A DNA stretch of 64,000 bases from Natrarchaeobius oligotrophus (GTDB lineage Archaea > Halobacteriota > Halobacteria > Halobacteriales > Natrialbaceae), in the NCBI RefSeq assembly GCF_003841465.1, contig NZ_REFZ01000008.1:124001-188000 (forward strand). The letters run 5' to 3'. Both the position numbers and the translations under genes were made by a program. Positions 27,301 to 34,445 of this stretch are shown piece by piece (the first letter of the stretch is position 1; each line of letters starts with the position of its first letter). The notes under the pieces are model-generated. The model worked only from the letters and a program-made list of their open reading frames with translations. It had not been told where the DNA came from and did no database searches.

Positions 27301-28413
27301 GGCTGATGATCGGAGAGAGGTTCCATCGGCTAACGAGAATTCGCGAATCTCCTTCTCGCTTTTCCACTTGTCCGTTACTTCTGCAACGCTAGTTTGTTGT
27401 GATTCGGAACCGACCACTGAATCCCCGATTTCGATATCTTGTATCTCTTTTTCGGTTCCGTCCGCCATGAGAACGTCACTATCCGCTGGAAGACAGTTCC
27501 AGCCAGTGATGACGTCCGGATCGGCCTTATTTCGATCAGCAACGTACTCGACGAACGCCTCGAGCATCGCTTCTTCCTCGTCGAAGCTTCGAATCTCGTG
27601 GTCGATTGCCCCTTCGATCGGTTCGTAGTCGGTAATTTCGTCGGGAATGACGCCGTCGCCTTCGTCTGCCGCACAGACCCACATGATATACTCGTCGCGG
27701 TAGGAGTCGTGGCTCGTGAGACAGACGATCGCCTCCTCGCCGTCCTCTGGGAAGCCGTGACGGTCCTCGACCTCGATGTCGAAGGTGAGCACGCGCGGAT
27801 CGGCGTCGACGTCGACGGCCTCCACTTCGTCGTGGGGAACGACCAGCGAGTCGTCGTCCGCGCGTCGTTCCGGCACGCGAATCCCGCTTTGTACGTCCTT
27901 GTCGATGAGAAACCGGTTCGGAAAGAGGATGTCCGCCTCGTAGTGCTCGAAGTCGTCGCGTACCTGTCCGACGTCGCGGGGCGTCTGGCCGAAAATTTTC
28001 GTCAGCTTCTCCCCGCGGATGCTCTCGTAGGGATCGCCGTTCTCGTCGACCTCCCGACTCCCCGTCAGCCGGTCGTAGGCCTCCTCGGGTGGGCGCTCGA
28101 GCGAGTCCGTCGGCGCGTAGAAGTACGGCCGAAAGCCGACGACCTGCACGTGCTCGAGGTCGCCGTCGGGCGTCCTGCCGAAGACGTGAATAATGGGCCG
28201 TTCCTCGTCGCCGTAGCCAGCGACCGTGTAATCGACCTGCATCACCGCAAGCTCGAGTTCGCCCCGTGGCTCGGGGAGCGTCTCCGCGACGACGTCGATC
28301 ACGTCGGTGGCGTTCGATCCGCCGTTGCCCGCGACGGCGGCTGCCTCTTCGTCCGGCCGGTCTTCGGACTCCGCCGCGAACTCCCCGAGCCCGGTCTGGC
28401 CCGCCTCGGTCAT
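24331..28413 (-). CDS. polB: Family-B DNA polymerase containing an intein
   Basis: PolB is a replicative/repair DNA polymerase with 3'-5' proofreading. The 1,360-residue precursor contains a 451-residue intein (residues 307-757), leaving a 909-residue mature polymerase of normal haloarchaeal length. Exo I is visible as TFDIEVE; Exo II (TGWN-C-DDFDAPYL) is the site of interruption; Exo III is YNLRDVELC. Pol motifs are DLKSLYPMCM (A), KVIMNSLYGVSG (B) and YGDTDSVM (C). The C terminus TGLDSFM is a possible PCNA-interacting peptide. The start at 28413 is supported by a TATA-like box 28 bp upstream; the frame is open to 28554 but basic there. Confidence 0.97.
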   Translation of the reverse strand: MTEAGQTGLGEFAAESEDRPDEEAAAVAGNGGSNATDVIDVVAETLPEPRGELELAVMQVDYTVAGYGDEERPIIHVFGRTPDGDLEHVQVVGFRPYFYAPTDSLERPPEEAYDRLTGSREVDENGDPYESIRGEKLTKIFGQTPRDVGQVRDDFEHYEADILFPNRFLIDKDVQSGIRVPERRADDDSLVVPHDEVEAVDVDADPRVLTFDIEVEDRHGFPEDGEEAIVCLTSHDSYRDEYIMWVCAADEGDGVIPDEITDYEPIEGAIDHEIRSFDEEEAMLEAFVEYVADRNKADPDVITGWNCLPADSDVLMADGTEKEIQDIEIGDSVVGSESQQTSVAEVTDKWKSEKEIREFSLADGTSLRSSADHRIMVGDDDTVDWKEGSEIECGDYVLKPRRLFVDEPTVPTLSDLIPVENQRYADKQTVSEFKTDLPYGAITELADEFDISTGTLHHPHTTVWTPKRCQDAATQYDVPVPDGGVEYRGTGVDLERKITPDELYYAGLILTDGTMSPDDGVRFYNTREELHRQFPGENHLEPDGKGCYKQNVLDYATMYAFNGLGIPFGNKNDDIVDLSAVYEMPSEYISRFLAGAIDGDGNIAQSGITVAAENRSIGEWYVKLFKRLGIYAQQRENVVRLPDAKRDIDRLKDCVLPYMEHSEKKAALTEFEGGKSGQTENIPYALFEADVGTDTKRIGNDKHRRGINLKRHETHSEEWEEYVFVEVTDVSATGTETTYDIETTTHNFVAEGCLVHNCDDFDAPYLLDRLEELDGSHHDYDLSIDRLSRVDEVWRSNWGGPDIKGRVVFDLLYGYQRMVFSELDSYRLDAVGESELGVGKERYAGDIGDLWEDDPHQLLAYNLRDVELCVELDRQQNIIPFWDEVRSFVGCKLEDAPTPGDAVDMYVLHQAHGEFALPSKGQQEAGEEYEGGAVFEPITGVKENVTVLDLKSLYPMCMTTINASPETKVDPERYDGETYEAPTGTHFRKAPDGVNRTMITELLAEREEKKALRNEHEPGTAEYEQYDRQQGAVKVIMNSLYGVSGWEQFRLYDKEAASAITATGREVIEFTETAANELNYQVTYGDTDSVMLELGPEVSKAEALEQSFGIEEHINGRYDDFAREELNADSHRFQIEFEKLYRRFFQAGKKKRYAGHITWKEGKDVDDVDIVGFEYQRSDIAPITKEVQHRVIEMIVKEGDVEGAKEYVGEIIEDVRAGEVSLEEIAIPGGIGKRLGNYDTDTAQVRGAKYANLMLGTNFQRGSKPKRLYLDRIDPSFFERLEAEEGFDARTDPLYGAFKRDPDVICFEYEDQIPPEFEVDYDIMLEKTLKGPIERILEALDVSWEEVKSGQEQTGLDSFM
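26143..27495 (-). other. Intein with LAGLIDADG homing endonuclease, inserted in the Exo II motif of PolB
   Basis: The intein begins with Cys307 (CLPADSDVLMADG, block A), has block B (SSADHRIMV with the conserved His), and ends with block F/G residues (VEVTDVSATG, then HNFVAEGCLVHN followed by Cys+1). This is a complete class-1 splice set: N-terminal Cys, penultimate His, terminal Asn, Cys as first C-extein residue. Two dodecapeptides, YYAGLILTDGT and FLAGAIDGDGN, mark a LAGLIDADG endonuclease with both catalytic Asp. Base composition is AT-richer than the flanking exteins. The splice places WN next to CDDFD, restoring Exo II. Confidence 0.95.
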
Positions 28414-28435
28414 GATACCGGAGTTTGCAGCCGCC

Positions 28436-28446
28436 CAATAAAAACC
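28436..28446 (-). promoter_or_regulatory. TATA-like box of polB
   Basis: The minus strand reads GTTTTTATTGG, centred about 28 bp before the ATG at 28413. This indicates a leaderless mRNA and decides the start codon against the longer open frame. Confidence 0.55.
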
Positions 28447-28531
28447 CCTGCAATCCGCACGGACGCGGCCGGTTCGTCGCCGACACGCTCTCGAGCGAGC
28501 GGCGACTTGCCGGTGCAGGGGCAAAAAGACA

Positions 28532-28537
28532 TATAAT
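28532..28537 (+). promoter_or_regulatory. TATA box of the small divergent gene
   Basis: TATAAT (in ATATAATATGG) is centred about 27 bp before the GTG at 28563, so the transcript should start at or just before that codon. Confidence 0.55.
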
Positions 28538-28562
28538 ATGGTAACACATAACATGAAACCAG

Positions 28563-28748
28563 GTGACTGATGTGTCTACCCTGAACGACGACGACGTGAC
28601 GGATCGTAGCGAGAAGCCCAGCGTTCCCCGGGGAACGGCGACGATCGAGTCCTACGAGACCGACGAGGGCGTCGTCTTCTACGACGCGGAGAACCCGCTC
28701 GCGTGGGTCGAAACCTCCCAAACGATTCCCCTCGCGGAACTCGCGTGA
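28563..28748 (+). CDS. Small acidic haloarchaeal protein, divergent from polB
   Basis: The 61-residue protein (GTG start) is acidic and soluble. Its second half (GVVFYDAENPLAWVETSQTI) resembles a family of small haloarchaeal proteins sharing a VVxYDxENPxAWI-like motif, function unknown. A GTG at 28572 would remove the first three residues; the TATA spacing favours 28563. It may be co-transcribed with the next plus-strand gene, 53 bp downstream. Confidence 0.7.
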   Translation: MTDVSTLNDDDVTDRSEKPSVPRGTATIESYETDEGVVFYDAENPLAWVETSQTIPLAELA

Positions 28749-28801
28749 ACTGAGAACTGAAACGCGAACCCTTTTTCTCCCTGGTCGTCTTTCGCCCGAA
28801 C

Positions 28802-29272
28802 GTGGCCTCCGACCGCTCCGAACACGAACCGGAGGAGTACGATCCCGAAGCGGAGTTTCGAGATCCGGAGAGCGATTCGCTCACGATTCCTCGCGTTCCG
28901 ACGGAGGACGCCGGCTCGGGGCTGCGGACGGAGTTGAACGAAGACCTCGCGGCGGACGCGACCGAGCCGGCAGTGGTCTCGAACGACGTCTCGCCGGAGC
29001 TGCTCAAGGCGTTCTGGTCGATCGTTCTCATCGTCAACGGAGCCGTTCTCGCGACGTCGATCGGGATTCTGTTCGTGCTCTTCGACGGCGTTTCGACTCA
29101 CAGTATCGCGTTACTCGCCGGCGGAATCGTTCTGTTCGGCTCCGCAACTCGGCGGTACCGGACGTATCGATCGCGAATCGACTCGGAGTCCAGCGACGAT
29201 CCGGACAATCCCGAAACATCTTCAACGACCGTTGCCGAAGAACGATCACCGGACGATCACGACCGAACATGA
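28802..29272 (+). CDS. Haloarchaeal membrane protein of unknown function
   Basis: The 156-residue protein (GTG start) has an acidic N-terminal half, two membrane helices at about residues 70-115 (FWSIVLIVNGAVLATSIGIL and HSIALLAGGIVLFGSATR), and an acidic tail. No family motif is recognised. Its stop overlaps the start of the next gene by 4 bp (ATGA), so they are translationally coupled. Confidence 0.7.
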   Translation: MASDRSEHEPEEYDPEAEFRDPESDSLTIPRVPTEDAGSGLRTELNEDLAADATEPAVVSNDVSPELLKAFWSIVLIVNGAVLATSIGILFVLFDGVSTHSIALLAGGIVLFGSATRRYRTYRSRIDSESSDDPDNPETSSTTVAEERSPDDHDRT

Positions 29273-29748
29273 AAACCGTCCAGGACGACACCGGAAAGCG
29301 GTACCTCTTGCTCAAGCGATCCGAACACGCGAGCCTCGTTCGCGACCCACAGAGCGGAAACGAGTGTTACGTACAGAACGATCGACTCGAGTCCGTCGAC
29401 GAATCGAGCGCGCTCGAGACGGCCGCACGAACCGTCTCCAGCCCCCTCCGAACGCTGCTGACGACCGTTCACGACGAACGGACGCTCGGATTGCTCGTCG
29501 AACTGGACGAGCGCGGCCCCCTCAGCGTGCGCTCACTGCTCGACGCCTACGACTTCTGCGAGAGCGACCTCCACGGCCGGCTGACGGTGTTGACGAGCGC
29601 CGGGCTGCTCGAGGAGACCGACGTCGACGGCGAACGCGGCTACCGACTCGCCGAGCCCTGTCGGACCGCACTCGAAGCGATCCGAACGAGCGCCGTCCCC
29701 GACGAACCCCCGTCGGCGGAGACGACGTCGGACGTCGAAAGCCAGTAA
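29269..29748 (+). CDS. Winged-helix-type regulator, haloarchaeal
   Basis: The 159-residue acidic protein has an N-terminal beta-hairpin region (GKRYLLLKRSEHASLVRDPQ) followed by a winged-helix-like half (LGLLVELDERGPLSVRSLLDAYDFCESDLHGRLTVLTSAGLLEETD and RGYRLAEPCRTAL). The helix-turn-helix pattern is clear although no target is known. It overlaps the preceding membrane-protein gene by 4 bp, so the two may form a sensor/regulator pair. It converges with rad50. Confidence 0.75.
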   Translation: MKTVQDDTGKRYLLLKRSEHASLVRDPQSGNECYVQNDRLESVDESSALETAARTVSSPLRTLLTTVHDERTLGLLVELDERGPLSVRSLLDAYDFCESDLHGRLTVLTSAGLLEETDVDGERGYRLAEPCRTALEAIRTSAVPDEPPSAETTSDVESQ

Positions 29749-29814
29749 GCGAGCGAGTCGAACGGGCCGGCCACTCGAGTATTAACGCGTAGATCCGCCG
29801 GAATCGCGAACCGC

Positions 29815-32496
29815 TCACTCGAGCGCGAACGCCTCGATGGCCCGCAGGTCGCCGGTCTCGAGACTGGAGCGATTCGAGGTCGCGTCCTTTTCGACCCGAA
29901 CGATCGAGTCCGCCGCTCCGACCAGTTCTTCGTCGTGACTGACGACGACGATCTGTTCGACGCCGAGGTCGCGCATCGACTCGACCAGCGAGACCAGCCG
30001 GGTGACGTGGCCCGAGTCGAGAAACACCGTCGGCTCGTCGAGGATCAGCGGCGGCATCGGCGCGCTTCCCTCGACACCTTCTGCGAGCAGTTGATAGATC
30101 GCACACCGCAGACTCAGGTTGAACAGCGCCCGCTCGCCGCCCGAGAGCTGTTCTGGTTCGAGCGCCTCGCCGTCTTTCTGGTAGACCGTCAGCCGGTACT
30201 CGCCGTCGAGGTCGATCCCCGCGTACGAGTCGTTCCCGTAGACCAGGTCGAACGTCTCGTTGAGCAGCCGCTCCAGGGTTTCGACGTTGCGCTGGCGAAG
30301 CTCCGTCCGCAACTCACCGTAGGTCGTCTGTAGGGTTTCGGCCTCGTCGTACAGCGACTCCAGTCGCTCACAGCGGGTGTCGAGGTCCGCGAGGCGCTCG
30401 CGCAACCGCTCGAGTTCCTCGAGTTCGTTCTCGACCGCGCCGACGGCGCTCTGGATCTCGTCGCGCCGATCCCGCAGCTCCGCCAGCTTCTCGTCGACCT
30501 TCTCGAGGTACTCCTCGGCGCTTTCCCTGTCCTCGCGTGCGGTCTGCACCCGCTCTTCGTCGAACTCCGCGGTCAGCTCTCGCTTTCGCTCGCGCTTGTC
30601 CGAGAGCGTCTCCCGGCGTTCGTCGTTCATCGTTTGCCAGTCGCGTCGTCGCTCGCGGAGCGTCTCGATCTCCGTCGCGAGGTCCGCCCGCTCGTCGTCG
30701 ACGTCGACGACCCGCTCGAGCGTCTCGAGCGTCTCCCTGATTTCGCCCCGTTCGGCGTTGATCGCGCCGAGTTCGGCGCGCAGCTCGTCGACGTCGTCCG
30801 CGAGCTCGTCCGCAGTGGCTCGCTTTTCCTCGGCCGTTCGTTCGTACTCCGCGGCGTCGTCGCACAGACGCTCGCGCTGCTCGCGTCGATCCTCGAGCGC
30901 CCGGCGCTTCTCGGAGATGAGCTGTGTGACGTTCTCGCGGTTTTCCGTCAGCCGCTCGATCCGTCGCTCGGTCTCGCGCAGCTCGGTCGCCCGCTCGATC
31001 CGCTCGTCGAGGTCGTCTCGCTTTTCCTCGAGGTCGTCCAGGCGCGCGTCGAGCGTCTCGAGGTCGTCTCGCTTTTCCTCGAGCGCGTCGACGTGCGGGG
31101 AGTCCTCGACCGCCTGCCCGCACTCCGGACACTTTCCCTCAGCGAGGAGCGACTCGCCCTCCTCGATCGCGCTCTCGAGCGACCTGCGCTCGGCGGTAAC
31201 GTCGTTGATCTCCTCGGCGAGATCCTCCCGCTCGGACCGAAGCGACTCGAGGTGGGACTCGGCCTCGCCGGCGTCGACCGGCGCATCCGCGAACGTCTCC
31301 CGCGCCGACTCGATCTCCGCGTCCAGCTCCGCGACGTCGTCCTCGCGGTCGTCGATCGCCGCTTCGTCCTCCTCGAGTCGGGTCTCGAGATCAGCGGCTT
31401 CCTCGCGGGCGGTTTCCGCCCGGTCCTCGAGATCGGCGGCCTCCTCGCGAAGCCGCTCTACGTCGCCGGTCGTCTCCGTGACCGAGACGCGAACCTCCTC
31501 GAGGTCGTCACGCAGGGACTCGTCCCGTTCCTCGAGGTCGTCGATGCGCTCTCGGACGTCGTCGCCGTCGATCCCGTCGGGCAGGTCGGCGTCGGCCAAC
31601 AGCCCGGACCGATCGGCCGCGAGTTCGTCGCGACGCTCCTCGAGTTCGCGAACGCGAGACGCCGCGTCCTCGCGCTCGCGTTCGGTCTCCTCGATTTTCG
31701 ATCGCAGCGCGTCGATCTCTTCCTCGAGCGACTCGATCTCCCGGCGGGTCTCCTCGTGGCGCTCGAGGACGTCCTCGGCGGTCTCGAGGGTGCGCTGGGC
31801 CTCCTCGCGTTGGGTTTCGTAGTGGTCGATCTCTTCGGCGACGTCGGCCGCTCTGGACTCGAGTCCGTTCAGGCGCTCGTGGAGGTCTTTGTCCTCCTTG
31901 CGCTCGACCTGATTGCGGACGTCCTCGAGCACCTCGCGCTGGCCGTCGAGCACCGTCTTGACGCCGAGTCTGGCGTCGCTCGCGCGTTCGCGATACTCTT
32001 CGAGCGCGCCGAGCTGGAGGAGGTCGTCGATCATGTCCTGGCGCTCGCTCGGCGAGGCGTGGATGAGCTTGTTGACCTCCCCCTGGCGAACGTAGGCGCA
32101 GTTGACGAACGCGTCGGCGTCCATCCGCAGGAGGCTCGTCACCTCCCGGCGGACGTCGCGAGCCCCCTCGATCGTCTCCGTCGGCGTCTCGAGCACGCAC
32201 TTCGTCGTCGCGGCCCGATCGCCACGCAGCGTGAGCCGCCGTTCGACGTGGTAGGCGCGGCCGTCGTGGGTGAACCACAGCTCGACCTCGCACTCCTCCT
32301 CGCCGGTCGTGATCACGTCGTCGAGCGTCCGTTCGTCGAGCGCCTTCGAGCCGTAGAGCGCGAAGAAGACGGCCTCGAGCAGCGTCGACTTACCGCTGCC
32401 GTTGACCCCGTGGACGACCGTGACCCCGCGCTCGAGTTCGAGGTCGGCGTCGCCGTAGCACTTGAAGTTCCGGAGCCGGACGCGATCGACTCTCAC
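29815..32496 (-). CDS. rad50: DNA double-strand break repair ATPase Rad50
   Basis: Rad50 is the SMC-like ATPase of the Mre11-Rad50 complex, which tethers and processes DNA ends. The 893-residue protein has Walker A (HGVNGSGKSTLLEAVF, near residue 33), two long coiled-coil arms separated by the zinc hook (CPECGQ, about residue 450), the signature (LSGGERALFNLSLR), and Walker B (LILDEPTVFLD). The length and layout are standard. Its ATG overlaps the mre11 stop by 4 bp. Confidence 0.97.
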   Translation of the reverse strand: MRVDRVRLRNFKCYGDADLELERGVTVVHGVNGSGKSTLLEAVFFALYGSKALDERTLDDVITTGEEECEVELWFTHDGRAYHVERRLTLRGDRAATTKCVLETPTETIEGARDVRREVTSLLRMDADAFVNCAYVRQGEVNKLIHASPSERQDMIDDLLQLGALEEYRERASDARLGVKTVLDGQREVLEDVRNQVERKEDKDLHERLNGLESRAADVAEEIDHYETQREEAQRTLETAEDVLERHEETRREIESLEEEIDALRSKIEETEREREDAASRVRELEERRDELAADRSGLLADADLPDGIDGDDVRERIDDLEERDESLRDDLEEVRVSVTETTGDVERLREEAADLEDRAETAREEAADLETRLEEDEAAIDDREDDVAELDAEIESARETFADAPVDAGEAESHLESLRSEREDLAEEINDVTAERRSLESAIEEGESLLAEGKCPECGQAVEDSPHVDALEEKRDDLETLDARLDDLEEKRDDLDERIERATELRETERRIERLTENRENVTQLISEKRRALEDRREQRERLCDDAAEYERTAEEKRATADELADDVDELRAELGAINAERGEIRETLETLERVVDVDDERADLATEIETLRERRRDWQTMNDERRETLSDKRERKRELTAEFDEERVQTAREDRESAEEYLEKVDEKLAELRDRRDEIQSAVGAVENELEELERLRERLADLDTRCERLESLYDEAETLQTTYGELRTELRQRNVETLERLLNETFDLVYGNDSYAGIDLDGEYRLTVYQKDGEALEPEQLSGGERALFNLSLRCAIYQLLAEGVEGSAPMPPLILDEPTVFLDSGHVTRLVSLVESMRDLGVEQIVVVSHDEELVGAADSIVRVEKDATSNRSSLETGDLRAIEAFALE

Positions 32497-33902
32497 GCGA
32501 AATCACCCAGCGACGCGTCCGCCGGCTCCTCGCGCTCGTCTGCGTCTCCGCCGTCCGGTTCGTCCGTCGGACCCGCGTCAGTCGACCCGGCGTCCTGTTC
32601 GTCCGTCGGACTCGAGTCGGCATCCCCGCCGTTGGTCGCCACGCCGGTGGCGGCCGCCGCCGACGGGGATTCGGCCTCCTCGGTCGGTTCTGGATCCGCG
32701 TTCGTGGGCACCTCGTCCGTCTCCTCGTCGCTCGAGAGGCGATCCGCGACCGTCGTCGCGTCCGCCGGATCGCGGTCGGGTGCCGACTCGAAGACGTCGG
32801 CGTCGGCCTCGAGCAGGTCCCGAACTCGTCGCTCGACGGTTTCGCGCACGTTCGAGTCCGCGAGGTCGCCGTCCCTGACGGTTCGGTCGATGTCGAGGGC
32901 GGCGTCGCTGAGCCCGAGTTCGCGAACGCGCTCGCGGACGGCGTCGTCGGGATCCGCGAAGCTGACCGAGACCGCGTCGTCCTCGTCCGGGAGATCGCGT
33001 CTGTCGTTGACGCGGGCGACGAGGGCCCCGCGGTCGACGGCGAGTTCCTCGACCGCGGCCGGCGCGATCGGTTTCCCGTCGCCTTCGATCGTGACGACGA
33101 CCACCGCGTCCTCGAGGTCGTGCTGTCTGACCCGCTTCTGGACGCGGTCGACGCCCTCGTCGGCCGCGAGTTCGACGTCGACGAAGACGAACTCGCGCGT
33201 GTCGGCGACGCCGCGCCGGCTGATCGCGACGTCGTCGTCGAACGCGACGAGGTTGTAGCCGCGGTCGTCGCGCTCGCTGGCGCTCGCGCGCTCGGTCGAT
33301 CCGCAGTAGGTGACCCAGGTGTCGAGCACCTCGGCGGTGTCGGGCGCGTGGTTGTCCCCGAGCAGGACGGCGTCGAACTCGACCGTCGACTCCGCGAGCA
33401 GTCGTTCGGTGTCCCAGTCGGCGTGTGCGAACGGCTCGAACAGGCCGTGGCTCACGAGCGCGGCGTGGTCGGCGTCGTCGGGAACCGGCGCGAACTCGTA
33501 CTCGAGGTCCTCGCGCCGCGATCGCGGGACGAAGTCGAGACCGTAGAAGGCGACGTCGCCGACCACCGTCGGTTCGGCGTCGAGTCGGGTCGCGAGCCCG
33601 AGGTCGGCGAAGAGGTCGAGCCACTGGGCGTCGCGTTTCCCCTCGTGGTTTCCCACGACGGCCAGGAAGGGGATGTCGGCGTCCCGGAGGAGCCGCAACA
33701 CCGCGACCGTCCCCTGGAGGTCGATCAGCCCCGGCCGGCGGTCGTGAAAGAGGTCACCCGCGTGGACCACGGCGTCCACCCCGTCGTCGACCGCGTCTTC
33801 GACGACGCTCCGGAACGCCTCGAGGAAGTCCCGTCGTCGCTCGGGCGCGTTGTACTGTCGGTACCCGATGTGGGTGTCGCCCGTATGTATCACCCGCGTC
33901 AT
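32493..33902 (-). CDS. mre11: DNA double-strand break repair nuclease Mre11
   Basis: Mre11 is the metal-dependent exo/endonuclease partner of Rad50. The 469-residue protein has the phosphoesterase motifs HTGDTHIGYRQ, HAGDLFHDRRP, VVGNHEG, VSHGLFEPF and LLGDNHAPD, in order. After about residue 370 the sequence is a Ser/Asp/Glu/Pro-rich tail ending in EEPADASLGDFA, a disordered extension. It is the first gene of the mre11-rad50 operon. Confidence 0.96.
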   Translation of the reverse strand: MTRVIHTGDTHIGYRQYNAPERRRDFLEAFRSVVEDAVDDGVDAVVHAGDLFHDRRPGLIDLQGTVAVLRLLRDADIPFLAVVGNHEGKRDAQWLDLFADLGLATRLDAEPTVVGDVAFYGLDFVPRSRREDLEYEFAPVPDDADHAALVSHGLFEPFAHADWDTERLLAESTVEFDAVLLGDNHAPDTAEVLDTWVTYCGSTERASASERDDRGYNLVAFDDDVAISRRGVADTREFVFVDVELAADEGVDRVQKRVRQHDLEDAVVVVTIEGDGKPIAPAAVEELAVDRGALVARVNDRRDLPDEDDAVSVSFADPDDAVRERVRELGLSDAALDIDRTVRDGDLADSNVRETVERRVRDLLEADADVFESAPDRDPADATTVADRLSSDEETDEVPTNADPEPTEEAESPSAAAATGVATNGGDADSSPTDEQDAGSTDAGPTDEPDGGDADEREEPADASLGDFA

Positions 33903-34051
33903 CTATCCGGTCATTGGTGAGTCGCCCCTATAGGGATTCCGTGACCGAAGCGAAAGTGGAGGACGCCCCTCGTCGGATCGAACGGTTCGTCCGCTCGTCC
34001 AACGCCCAGAGCGTCCCGGAGCAAGAGTGAGAAAGGAGAACCGAACCGGAT

Positions 34052-34321
34052 CTACGAGTCGATGTCCAGGCTGTACAGCCGCTTGCGAGCGTCCGAGAAC
34101 GAAAACCGGGAGTCGATGACGTTCTCCTCGTCGAGTCGGTTTAGCGCGTACCGAACGGTGCGGGAGGGAAGCAGCGTCTCGTCGGCGATCTGCTGTTGAG
34201 TCATGGTGTCGTTGTACTCGAGCACCTTCGCGACGAGCTTCGCACTCGGGGGGAGATCCCGCACGTCTTCCCACGTCCCTCGTTGGTCGGCATCCTGTCG
34301 AAACGTCTCTGATGCACTCAT
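34052..34321 (-). CDS. Small MarR/TrmB-like winged-helix regulator
   Basis: The 89-residue protein has a single HTH: PSAKLVAKVLEYNDTMTQQQ, then IADETLLPSRTVRYALNRLD and a wing (ENVIDSRFSFSDARKRLYSL). It is a common haloarchaeal single-domain regulator type; the target is unknown. The start at 34321 (MSASETF) is supported by a TATA-like AAAATATTATC at 34347-34357, about 28 bp upstream. It diverges from pan, so it could regulate pan, itself, or both. Confidence 0.85.
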   Translation of the reverse strand: MSASETFRQDADQRGTWEDVRDLPPSAKLVAKVLEYNDTMTQQQIADETLLPSRTVRYALNRLDEENVIDSRFSFSDARKRLYSLDIDS

Positions 34322-34346
34322 CGTATACCCCTTTTCAATACGAGGT

Positions 34347-34357
34347 GATAATATTTT
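34347..34357 (-). promoter_or_regulatory. TATA-like box of the HTH regulator gene
   Basis: The minus strand reads AAAATATTATC, with its centre about 28-30 bp before the ATG at 34321, giving a leaderless mRNA. It supports the shorter of two possible starts. Confidence 0.5.
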
Positions 34358-34412
34358 CTGTTTCATCTAATGCCTCTCGGTAATATGCAGGGCGAAGATG
34401 GGCCGACCCGAA

Positions 34413-34420
34413 GCCTCTTA
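34413..34420 (+). promoter_or_regulatory. TATA-like box of pan
   Basis: CTCTTATGA lies about 28-30 bp before the ATG at 34446; a transcript starting 25-27 bp downstream would have a leader of under 10 nt. It supports the ATG at 34446 rather than the open-frame ATG at 34398, which precedes this box. Confidence 0.45.
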
Positions 34421-34445
34421 TGAACCAACACCTAAAGCACGGGTG

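Noticed and set aside
30634-33258. 874-codon plus-strand frame antisense to mre11-rad50
   Set aside because: Long antisense frames are common over GC-rich coiled-coil genes; the minus-strand proteins have complete motifs.
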